From Chlorella sorokiniana (lineage: Eukaryota; Chlorophyta; Trebouxiophyceae; Chlorellales; Chlorellaceae), in the NCBI GenBank assembly GCA_025917655.1, contig CP084618.1, positions 62,001 to 126,000 of the forward strand: a DNA stretch of 64,000 bases. The letters run 5' to 3'. Below, piece after piece: positions 10,201-20,800 of this stretch (its first letter is position 1; each line of letters starts with the position of its first letter). Under the pieces are notes generated by a model. That model was not told the DNA's origin. It searched no databases and saw nothing but the letters and a program-made list of their open reading frames with translations. The position numbers were made by a program, and so were the translations under genes.

Positions 10201-12857
10201 GCGCAGCGAGAGGCCTCGTCGGCTCAGCGTCGCCTTCAGAGCATTTCCAGGGCGGCATGCGCTGCGGCAGGTAAGCTGCGCACAAGGCTGGGCAGCAGCG
10301 AGGAAGGTATCCAAGGGTGCAGCCCAGGCTGCAGCCTGGGCGCCGCTCACCATCCAGCCAGTACTGCTGGTGGAAGGAGCCGAATCCCAGGGGAGGGCAG
10401 CCGCCTGCACGAAACAGGAACCAATCCAGTTCAGGGTTGACAGGAGCGTGTGGTGCTCGACAAGAGCAGGCAGCAAGCCTGCGAACACCATGTGCCCTGG
10501 GTCGCCCGCTGCCCGCCCCCATCCACCACCCCCATCCCCCTTCCGCCCCCAAAATCGCTGCTCCACCGCCGTCCTTGCCGCCTCCCCAAATTCTTGCTGG
10601 CTTGCACCCCTTCCCCTGCATGCCCGCCCTTGGCTTCCGCCCCTGCTCTGCATGCCCCCGCATGCCCAGCCTGCCTTGCACCCCCTGCCGCCCCCACCCA
10701 CCCGGCGGGTACTCCTCGGGGCCGGCGTGCCGCAGCGGCGACTCCACCAAGAAGCGTCGGAAGGAGCGGGCGGTCACCTCACCCGGCTTGTCGCCGTGGT
10801 GGACAACCTACGAGATCGAAGTGGAAGAAAGATATCTAAAAGAAAGAAAAAACTGAAGAAAGAACAGGCGTGGCGAGTGGGGATGGGGGTGGGGATGGTG
10901 GGGATGGGGAAGGCGCAGGGGGAGGAGACGCGCGGGCGGCACGGCGCAACAGCTTGAAAGGGATGGGGAGGGAGCGTTGAGCCTGCGCCTGTGGCTGTCA
11001 GCATGCATGCAGACGGCAGCAGCCATCCTCAGTGATGCAAGCACCCTGCAGGGCAGCCCGCGCCTCCCCCAGCCGCCCTGACCGCCGCCCCTCATCGCCG
11101 CCCTCCCTCTCCCTCTCTCAAGGTGCTGGCGGCTGCCCCTCAGCGCACCTGGTACTTTTTGAACAGCGGCAGCTCCGCTTCCACCAGCCCCGGCTCACTA
11201 GCCCGCACTGTGCGCAGCTCAAAGTGGCGCGGTACGCCCGCGGTACTGCCTGCTGCACCGCAGGCGTTACGCTCGCGGCAAACTCCCCTGTTCCCCGACC
11301 CTGCGGCTGCGGGTGCGGCTGCGCGGTGGAGCCGCCGGACGCCGCCCGCCCGAGGCGGCGGCCGCAGCGGCAGGCGGGGCGGCGGCGGTGAGGGGGACCG
11401 CAAAGTTGAGGTGGCCCCTGGCCGCGTGCGCCGACCCCGCCAGCTCAGCAGGCAGGTGCTGCAGCAGCAGGGCGGCCACGCTGTCGGCGCTGGCCACGCT
11501 GCGGTCGCCGCCGTCGCCGCCTGCCGCCAGCGCCCGCGCTGCCGCAGCGGCCGCCGCAAGTGGAAAGGGCGTTGTCAGGGTGACGTCCGTCGGCAGCAGC
11601 TTCTTCTGTTTGGCCGACGGCTGCTGCACCCGGGGGGAGGGTAGGCGGCGGCGGGCAGCTGCCCGGCAGCTACCGCCACCTGCAGCGCGGCGGCCAGCTG
11701 GCCCGCCAGCCGCGCGTCGCCCGCGCAGCCCGCTGCCGCAGGTGCAGCAGCAGCCGCTGCCTGCCCTGGCGCCTGCTGCGGCGCCTGTGCCCCCTGCTGC
11801 TGCTGCTGCTGCGGCGGCAGCGGCTGCGCCGCTTCTGCCGGTTCTCCCTCGGGCAGCCGCCCGCCTCGCAGCGCCTGCTGCAGCTGCTCCCGAAGCTGAG
11901 CGGTGGGGGAGGCGCCGGGGCTCCCGCCCCTCATCCAACTCCTCACCCCACCACTCGTGCCCATCATGCCGCAGCCGCTTGCCGCCGCCTCCCTCCCCGG
12001 TCCCGCTGCCGCCGCCACCGCCGCCCTGCTGCGCCGCCATGGCGAGGTCCCAGGCCGCCGAACCACCCAGCAGCTCGTCGTGCTGCCGCTTGGGGCTGCT
12101 CCCAGCTGGTGCTGCATGCTCAGCCTGCTGCGCGGCGGCGTGCTCCGCCTGCTGGCCCGCCTGCGGCTGCTCGGGCCGCAGCGGCGCTCCCGCCAGGTAA
12201 GCCTCCCACCTGCGCTGCACTCGGCGCTGCGCAGGCGGCGGCAAAGGGGGCCCGGGGAGGGGGTGAAAGAAAGTTCGATCCTGACTGGAAAGTTCGATCC
12301 TGACTGAAGGCAGGAGCAGCGTGGGCAGCAGCAGCAGCCGCAGACGTTTGCAGACGAAAGGCTGCTTGCAGGGTGGCCGCCCAGGCAGCAACCAGTGAAC
12401 TCGACTCCAGGGCAGCACCCACCTGCTCCTTGTTGGGAGCGAAGCGTGTGACGTCCAGGCGGATGGTCAGCAGCTGGCAGCAGGACAGCTCCTGGAGGGG
12501 GCAGTACAGCCAACGCCCGCTGCGGCGCCAGCCCCTGCGCACCGCAGCGCCAGGCACATGGGGTGAGCGGCACTGCAACCAGCGCCGACCGCCCGTGCAT
12601 GCTGATCCCCAAACAACGACGCACTGTGCAGCCGCTCCTTCCCAGATTCTTTCTCGTGTCCTCCAGATTCACAGATGTTTTCCTGTCAGCCTCCCTTCCC
12701 ACCTGTCCAGCAGCGCCTGGTAGCATTCCACGCTCAGGCTCTCCGCCATCATGCCGTGCGACACGCTGGCAGGCTCCTCCCGCCCGCAGTACCCGCAGCT
12801 GCTGCCGTGCTCGCCGTAATCGGTGACCAGCGACAGCCCCGGCCTGCCAGCCGCCAT
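8307..12857 (-). CDS. ATE1: Arginyl-tRNA-protein transferase (ATE1)
   Basis: Transfers Arg from Arg-tRNA to N-terminal acidic residues, marking proteins for the Arg/N-degron pathway. From the ATG at 12857: VTDYGEHGSSCGYCG, SHGMMAESLSVECYQALLDR, GWRRSGRWLYCP, then SCCQLLTIRLDVTRF. The CxxC and the CC pair are the conserved N-domain cysteines. A long Gln/Ala/Gly-rich exon follows (about 11267-12240) with KQKKLLPTDVTLTTPFPL, then LPLFKKYQVR, ARSFRRFLVESPL (near 10750), GFGSFHQQYWLDG, VGVVDVLPRCLSSKYLFWDT, SLRYYYLGFYIHTCHRMRYK (near 9700) and LGKCWVPLERVKAALD. The family is certain. The low-complexity insert changes frame at C-runs (plus-strand G runs 11632-11637, 11905-11909, 11917-11920). The last two exons (GARALEGLGEEHGV; KEELESLKLLVQLPG) and the stop at 8307 are inferred from phase only. 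Confidence 0.9.
10157..10197 (+). repeat. (GT)n microsatellite in ATE1 intron
   Basis: About 20 uninterrupted GT units. On the gene's sense strand this is (AC)n, a C/A-rich run of the sort found toward the 3' part of introns in this window. Confidence 0.95.
12269..12306 (+). repeat. 19-bp perfect tandem duplication in ATE1 intron
   Basis: GAAAGTTCGATCCTGACTG occurs at 12269-12287 and again at 12288-12306 with no mismatch. It sits in the intron between the N-terminal Cys-rich exon and the long low-complexity exon of ATE1. Confidence 0.95.
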
Positions 12858-13394
12858 GGCCGCCGCGGAACTGCGTCAGGGGCAGGGCAGGGTGCGGCGT
12901 TGGGCCGGGCCGACTCGGGAGGCGACGGGCAGGTGCAGGAGTGGCTCCAGAGCTCACTCCCGGTATGCCGGGCATTGGTCACATTGAGTCCTACCTTCGC
13001 CCAGCTTGCTCAGCCTCTCCCCGCGCGGTGTTTGCCAGGAAGGTGGTGGGCTACGATGGGCCGGGTCACGATCGAGCTGCTTTGGCACGCCAACTGCCTG
13101 ACACGGCTGTTTGAGGTCGCCACAAAATGAAATGAAACGGACAAAGGGTGTCGCTCGCAAAGAAGTAAGTACCTCTCAGCCTTGGTACCCCACCCTGCTA
13201 CTCCTTTTTAGTGGGCTGCAGAGACGCCCCGGCACGATTCTAAGCGATCATCAACCAATTTCACAAGCTGCTGCGCCCTTGCCTTCTCGGTTCTTGAGCA
13301 TCGCATCAGGGGCACTCTTGCTGGCTCCCGTGGCAGCCGTCGGAGAGCTCGACATCATAGACACAACCCTGCTGGTTTCGGTGGCCTAGCAGCT
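12858..13394. promoter_or_regulatory. Divergent intergenic region, ATE1 / CBS protein
   Basis: The start codons at 12857 (-) and 13395 (+) point outward, so both promoters should lie in these 537 bases. Composition falls toward equal A+T and G+C around 13100-13300. No further gene or clear box was recognised. Confidence 0.5.
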
Positions 13395-16300
13395 ATGAGC
13401 GACTCGCAAGAAGCGAGACATCTGCTTAGTCACACCAAACTCGCGGCCCTCCTGCGCCCCCAGCATGTAGTTACGATAAAGGACAGCGCCTCCGTCGATC
13501 AAACGCTGCGGGTGCGGAACCGGCGCTCCGGAGCGGGGTGCGCCCCCGCCCCTGCGCCCTCACCAGTTCTTGGGTCGTTGCCGCCGCGTGGCACCGCGAC
13601 ACTCCCTCGCCCCCTACCCGCGCCGTGCCCACCCCCTGCAGGTTCTGGCCGCGCACCGCATCCTGTCCGCGCCCGTGGTGGTGGGCGGCGGCGGCAACGG
13701 CGGCGGCGCCGCCGCCGAGGCGCCGGACAGTGCCCCTGAGGTCTGTGGCTTCATCGACATCCGCGACCTGCTGTCCTCTTTTTGCACGGTGGGTACACCC
13801 GCCTGGGCCGTGCTCGCGGCTCTCTTACACTCCACGCCCTCCCTGTTCGGGCAGGCTGGGGCCAAGTCTGCCGGCCCCGCGCCGCTGGGCTCAGCATGCC
13901 GGCTCCTTTGATCCTGGTCCCTCTTTCCTCGGGCTGTCACCCTGCACCCCGCTGCCTCCCCCTCTACCGTCGAGCAGAGGTGGACCTGAAGGACCTGGCT
14001 GACGCCAAGATGCTGAAGCGCATGCGCATCCTGGAGGAGCAGGTGTTTGTGAATGGGGGGGCGCTGTAGGGAGGAGGCGTCTGGGGCGCATCCTGGAGGA
14101 GCAGGTGGGGCGTTGGGTGTGGGTGGTATGGTGGGGGCCGCACCCCCACCGCCCCCGACCACAGAGGAAACACGGTTCCTCCTGGCGAACCCTTCTCGCT
14201 CCGCCGCCCAGCCCCCGCTACGGAAGAAGTGTCGTTCAGTTGGGGCCGCCCGTCCGTGTCCTGCAGGGCGCACGCTTTGCGGGTAAGAGCATCAAGGACC
14301 TGCGCTCGCTGGGCAGCGACGGCTGGTTCTACCCGCAGGCGGCTGCGGAGGCGGCCAGCCTGCGCGAGATCATCCACGACGGCTTCCTGCACCCACAGCA
14401 GTCCAAGTGAGCGCAGCCCGCTGCTCCAGGCCGCTCTGTGCTGCCGGCTGTTCCATGCGGCTCTGATGTGCCGCTCACGGGCCCCGGGTGCCTCGTGGGC
14501 TGCAGCCTCCTGCGCCTCGCAGTGCAGGGCAGTCTGTGGCCCCTGCCCCTTCCACACCCGCGTGACCTCCCATCGCCCGCCTGCCCACCCCGCCCGCCGC
14601 GTCCCCGCCCGCAGGCGCGTCGTGTTTGGCGGCACGCGCTCGCGCCCCGTGGTGCACCGTCTGGCGCTGTTCAGCCCGGGGGCCACCTCTCACACGTCAT
14701 TTCGCAGTCAGACGTCATAAAGTGAGCGCACTTGATAACCCACCGCGGCGCGCGCAGCGCGCGCAGCATGAATGCAGCACGCACGCAGCAGCAGCATGAC
14801 GCGATCGATTTGCTCGTCGGGTGGCCGCGCTGCTCCGCTCGCTGTCTGCACGCAACGCGAGCCCAGCTTGTGCGGGTGGCGAGGGCTGGCTGCCAGTGGC
14901 GCCTGGCCGGCAGGCCGGTACAGGGTAGCAACCGCCAGGGTTGTGACCGCCGCGGACGGCCGCCTGCCACACGCCGCGCGCTGCACGACCGTGCCGCCTG
15001 GGCACCGCCTAACGCTTCACACGTACTGCCCTTGTACCGCCCTTGTACCGCCCGGCAGGTACCTGTACGAGCGCATCGACGACCTGGGCCCGCTGGCCGA
15101 CGCCTCCATCTCCGACATTGGCTTTGTGCGGGGAGCCGTCATCTCGGTGCGCCTGCTGCCGCTGCCTCCCACGTGTGCTCCGGCTCCTGGCCCACTTGTT
15201 TCTTGAGCGTGAACAGGTCTTTTCATTCTAGCTTCCTCTTCCTCCCTAAAGGCTTGCTCCATCTCGTGCCACTTGCTCTGCTGCCGTGGGGGAGTGGGGC
15301 CCTGCAGGCGGGGTTGTTGGCCTTGGGCTGCTGCTGGCAACTTGAGCGCGGCTGATGCAGCAGGGCTGCCATACTCTCTGCTCAGTGGTCCCGTGCGACC
15401 GCGATGATTCAGTCCGCGCGTCCATAGCAACGCAGCTGTGCCCGTGCCTCGACCAGTCCCAGCATCCCGACTTCTCCACCTGTTTCTCTTCCTTCCGGCT
15501 TTCGGCCCCCTCCTCGCCCTTACCACACATGCTGACACACCAACACTCGCCCTCTCATACTCCCCCCACACACACTCACTTATTCGCCGCAGGTGCGCCC
15601 GAGACTCCGCGCTGGATGCCATGGTGCTGATGGAGGAGAAGAGCATCAGCGCGGTGGCGGTGGTCAACGCGGCGGGCGCAATCATCGGCAACTTCTCCAT
15701 CTCGGAGCTGCGGTGCGGAAAAAGGAGGGCGGGGTGGGGGGGGGGGGGGTCAGCTTGTGTCGATGCTGTGTAGTGCTGAGGTTCTGAGGTTTCTTCTGTG
15801 CTACAGCTGTGGAACGGCACCAACGAGTCTCTGCCCCGCTTGTGTCCCCCATCCCGTCCGTCCACGCCCTGTGGGGTTACCAGCACGCTCGTGTCTGTTG
15901 GACACGATTTATGAACTGCCCTTGCCGCCCTTTCCTTTGATGCAGCACGATCATGGCGGAACACTTTGGCAGCCTGGCGCTGCCGGTGGGCGAGTTCCTG
16001 GCGCTGGAGCACGGCACGGGTGGGTGCAACTAGATCTCACTCTACTTGTGGCCTGTGTGTAGGGCGGGTTGGATGGGGTTGATTGGTGGTGGCGGCGGTG
16101 TGTGTGGTGTGTGTGTGTGGGGACTGGGGGGGGGGGGCGCGCCTGTCCTCTTGCCCTTCGACCCCGTTTTGCATCCACCCCCCAAACACAACTCACTTTC
16201 GCCCGCGTTCCAACCCTTACTGCCTGCCCTCCCTCTACCCACCACGCAGAATACGCGGGGTACGCCATTCCCAGCAGCGGCAGCAGCCCCAGCAGCAACG

Positions 16301-17258
16301 CGGCCGACGAGCTTAAGCGCATCGAGGCGAGTGCCGATTGTTGTTTGTGCTCTCCACAATCGTCAGGCCGTCGACGGATGACTTTTTGCCGTTTTGCTGC
16401 GTGCTTCTCAGCCCATCACACGCTGCATGCGCGGTTCACCCCGCTCCTTTGATGTGCGTGGATCGTGAGCGCTGGGGGTCTCTGCCCAGCGGGCGTGGGT
16501 CCTGATGCATGACGCCGTCGTGGTGCCCCTCCCCCTCCTCCCACTGCAGGAATCTCAGGCCCACCGCTTTGCCAGCGACCGCACCATGCGGCGGCGGGAC
16601 AGCCACCCAGGCTACGAGGTGGGGCAGACACTCATCACATGCAGGTGAACGGGGCTCGAGGGGTGGGGTGGCGCCAGGAGGCGAGGGTGCAGCCCGCTTG
16701 TGGCGGCGCCCGCGGGCCGGGGGCGGTGGCCGCCTGGAGGGCAACTGGGCATGTGCGCGGGTGTGAAGGCTGGATGGTCGCCCTCGGGACTAGCTACGGA
16801 CGACAAACTTTTTTGTAGCCGCGTGCTGGTGGGCGGGGGTGCTTTGAGGCGTGCTGGCCCCGCCTGGGCATGTTTGCACCTGGGACGCTCACCCTGACCA
16901 CCCGGGAGGCATGGCCCCTGCGTGCAGCCCCAACGCCTCCCTGCGCGAGGTGCTGGACAAGATTGTGGCGAATCGCCTGCACAGGTAGGGGGCGGTGGGC
17001 GGCACGCGGCGCATTGGGCAAAGCACCTCATGCAGAAGTGGGGGCAAGCACTTGCAAGCTGCCTTGTGCTACACCCAAATCCCATCCACCTCGTCGGAAC
17101 ATCAGCGCAGCAAGCCCCCCTCAAGACACCCGCCCACCCACCCAACACACGCCGCTCTCCGTCCATCCCCCCGCAGGGTGTACGTGTGCAGCGAGGCTCT
17201 GGTGCCGTGCGGCGTGGTCACCCTGACAGACATCCTGCACAAGCTGGTGGAGGCGTAG
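13395..17258 (+). CDS. CBS-domain protein, SNF1/AMPK gamma-subunit-like
   Basis: A regulatory protein of tandem CBS motifs, the adenine-nucleotide-sensing fold of SNF1/AMPK gamma subunits; in plants such proteins (KING1 and CBSX5/6 types) associate with SnRK1. ATG at 13395: LLRPQHVVTIKDSASVDQTL then VLAAHRILSAPVVVGG and GFIDIRDLLSSF form CBS1. RVVFGG and VVHRLALFSPGG/HLSHVISQSDVIK give CBS2. YLYERIDDLGPLADASISDI, CARDSALDAMVLMEEKSISA and VAVVNAAGAIIGNFSISELR give CBS3. LPVGEFLAL, SPNASLREVLDKIVANRLHR and VYVCSEALVPCGVVTLTDIL give CBS4, with the stop at 17258. A kinase domain is absent. One frame break lies at GGGGG 14678-14682, where one more G restores the CBS2 beta strand. The gamma-subunit role is inferred from the four-CBS layout; a stand-alone CBS protein is possible. 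Confidence 0.8.
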
Positions 17259-17893
17259 CGCTGCATAGCAGCAAGGCACCAGCCGTGCGCCAGCTTTATC
17301 TCACCATACCCCTTTGTAGCGCAAGGCGATCATGGCAAACCAGACCGGCGGAGGCTCATCTGCCCCGCACAGATGGGCTTGTGCCGCCTGCGCAAAGCAT
17401 GCGTTTGCTTTTTGTGCAACTCTGTCATGTTCTCTTTTACGTCTCGGCCCGCTTCTTGCGTTGGTGACCATGCAGACTCCCGTTGTCTCCTTCATTCCTT
17501 GATCTGTTTCCTGGCAGGTCACCCGCTTGTTCACTTGGTAAACAAAGGCTGTCTTATTGCGTGACGTGTCAACGTCGGCTTGAGTCTACAGCGGTGCATG
17601 ACTAGCAATGGTTTCAAACGAGGCGATGGCGCCATCGGCGGAGCAGGCAACAACTGCTGTCGAGGTGTTAAGCTTGGGTTCTCTGTCACCGAGCCATGAA
17701 GTGAAAGGCCTGCCCACACACCAAGCAATGCTCATTGCTTAGGATGCATGGTGCACAGATGCAGCGTGACCCACACAATTGAAGTACGCTGCCGCGGTAC
17801 AGCGGTGATGTTTCACTCAGGGGTGATCGCCGATCACAAGTGATTCATTGCCAATTTGCATGTTTGCAAGGCAAGTTTGCGCAGGAAAACGAG
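17259..17893. other. Intergenic region, CBS protein / PDI-like protein
   Basis: Tandem genes are separated by 635 bases. This should hold the 3' UTR of the CBS gene and the promoter of the PDI-like gene. I see no TGTAA near the CBS stop and no coding block. Confidence 0.45.
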
Positions 17894-20800
17894 ATGGAGC
17901 GTTGCGTTCTTTCGCTTCTGGCAGTCCTGCTGCTTGTGGGCAGCGTGTCGGCATTGTACGATTCCAAGGGACCCGTTGCCCTTCTGGGATCGCGCTCCTT
18001 TGGTGCGGTAACTCGCAGCAAGGTTCCTGTAGTGGTGGTGAGTTCCGTTCGTCTGGGGAGCGGCCAAGCCGCCTGTCTGCCCCCATTCATCATCCACAAC
18101 ATTAAGACGATCATTATCTCTCGCTGTATCGCGGGGTGAAGCTTCAATGCCCTGTCGCTGCGGCTGCCACCGCCGCGGTATGGGCTCATCGCTGAGAGCT
18201 GCACCCCCCACACACACACATCCCCAACCCTCCAGGAGTTCTTTGCCCCCTGGTGCGGCCACTGCAAGGCCCTGGCCCCCGCTTTCGCCAAGGCTGCTGC
18301 GAAGCTTGAGGTGCGCCAGCGCTGCCTGGCCCCAACACCGCCTGGACGGCAGCCGGGCAGGGCAGCGGCGCAGGGGTGTCTAGTGCAGAGCACAGCAGCC
18401 GTCGCGTCCGTGACCTCGGCAGCGCCCCACCTGGCTGCAGGGCATTGTTCCCTTTGTGGCAGTCGACTGTGACCAGGAGGCCAACCGGCCGTTGTGTGGG
18501 CAGTACGGCGTGCAGGTAGGCAAAGGATGCGGTGCCACACGCTCACAGCTCTGCTGGCCGCAGCGGGCGGCAGCGCGTGCCCGCCTGGCTCGGCGACTTT
18601 CTCCGGCCTGCGACCTGGCTTGTCGGCGCCGGCGCAGCGCGCTGCCCGCTGGCCTACGCCCCTCTTCACCATTCGCGCCAACCTTGGCATGTCCCCCCTG
18701 CACACTGCGTTTCCAAAACCGCCTCCAGGGCTTCCCCACCATCAAGCTGTTCTCTCCAGGCGCCAAGGGCCCCTCTGTGCGCGATTACCAGGGAGAACGC
18801 TCGGCCAAGGCGCTGGCAGAGGCGGCGCTGGGTGCGGCGCGCTCCCCTTCCGTCGCCGCTCCCTTGCCCCTTGCTGCTGCCTGCCGTGTGGATGCTAGTT
18901 TGGCAGCCGCCCGCCCGCAGCGTGGACAGCCCCTTTTGTGAGCGGTGACGCTGTTTTCCATGCTGCCCCCAGGCATGCTGACGGCGAAGCACGTGCAGCG
19001 CATCAAGAGCGCAAGCGATGCGGCCGAGTTTGCCGCCAAGGCCGGGCCCAAGGTGCGGGGCGGCTGGCCGCTGTGAATGCGACAAGAACAAGTGTGAATG
19101 CGCGGCCCAGCCTTGCCAGGCTCCGCGGCGCGGCTTGCGGCCGCCACGCCGCCTGAGCGTACTACCCGCATCGAGATGCTGTGGTTGCTGTTTCTTGCCG
19201 CTCGCTGCGCATGGCCCAAACGCTCCCCTCGCACCGCCTTTACCTCCCCATGCACCCACCTTCTCACTTTACCTCCTCATACACGCATCTTCTCACCCAG
19301 CCTCACGTCAGACTGCCCGATGGCCGACAGGCACCCCACCCCTCCTCCTCCCGCTCTGCCACGCCCCCGCAGGTGCTGCTGGTCAGCGACAAGAGCGACA
19401 CCCCCGCCGCCCTCAAGTCCCTGTCGCAGCGCTTCGCCCCCGCCGGCGTCGCCTTTGCACGGCTGCAGGCCAGGGACCCTGCGGCCGCCGCGGAGCTGCT
19501 GGCGCCGCTGGGGGCGGGCTGGAGCGTGTGCCTACGCTGATGCTGCTGGGCGCTGACGGCACACGCACCGTTTATGAGGGTGGGTGGGGCGGACTGGCGT
19601 CGGCGCGGCTCCTCGGCGGCTTCTGCTCCCGCTCCCGCTCGGGCGCATGATGTGTGTTGTGGGCCATTAAATGGGGAGGGGGAGGGGGGCAGAAGCGCGG
19701 CAGCAATGTGGCAGCTCCAACCGCCGGCGAGGCCAAGCCTGCCGCCCGCAGCTGCCCGACGCCAAGCAACAGCTTCCTGATTTCCCTGCCTTTCCCCCTG
19801 CCGCCGTGCAGGCGAGACCAAGCCGCCGCTGCTACTCAAGTGGCTGCAGGGGCTGGTCGGCGGCGGCAAGGCCGACGCAGCCGCTGGCGGGAACAAGAAG
19901 GCAGCCGCAGGGGAGGGCGGCAGCGGAGCAAAGGAGGAGGCTGCGGAGCAGGGCGCAGGGGCGGAGGGGGAGAAGAGGAACGAGGTGCCCGCTGAGATTC
20001 CGCAGGCGCCACTGCTCTCATGTTGCGGACCAGGTGGTCCCACAACCTCCCCTCTGCAGTCAGCGAAGGCGGGCAGGCTTTCCCTGCAGCTCCAGCTTGC
20101 AAGGGCATGAACAACGCGACCATGACACGTGCCCTCAGCCGCCGCTATCCCCTGTTGTTTTTCCAACCGCAGGTGGTGGTGAACGCGACCGTCGCGGAGC
20201 TGTCCCGCCGCCTGCAGCAGGAGGCCGTTTTCCTGCTCTCATTCCATGCGGGTGCGCCAGCTCAGCCCAGCGCGCGCATGTGCCAACTCGACAAGAGGAC
20301 CGCGTCGCCGCCGCCTTGCCCTCGTCGGTGCATCTTTCCAACCCTTTTGTGTGGCTCCTCCGCTTGCCCAGCCTGGCATCGCTCCATGCTTACCGCAGGC
20401 AGCGAGGGCGGCTGCCGCGAGCACCTTAACAAGCTGAACGCGGCGGCTGCGGGGCTGCAGGGGCTGGTGACCGGCGTGCGGGTGGGGCCCCAGCGGGCGG
20501 CTGCCGCCAGCTTCCGTCCGGCTGCTGGCAGCTGGCAGATGCTGACGGGGCGCCAGCCTGGCTATTAACGCCGGTCCGCATCATCGCTGCAGGTTGACCT
20601 CAGCCAGGAGAGCGAGGCGGCGGCGGCGGCAGATCTCTTTTCTGTCACCCTGCCCGAGGCGGGGAGGACGGCTGCGCGGCCAAGGTGCGCCGGCTGGCGG
20701 CTGCCCGCGCCTGCTCCGGGGCTGCCCCTTGCTTGGCGGCAGAGGCTGCTGCTGTGGAGACGACGCACATCGTGGCGCCCCGCCCCATGCCACTTGCTCC

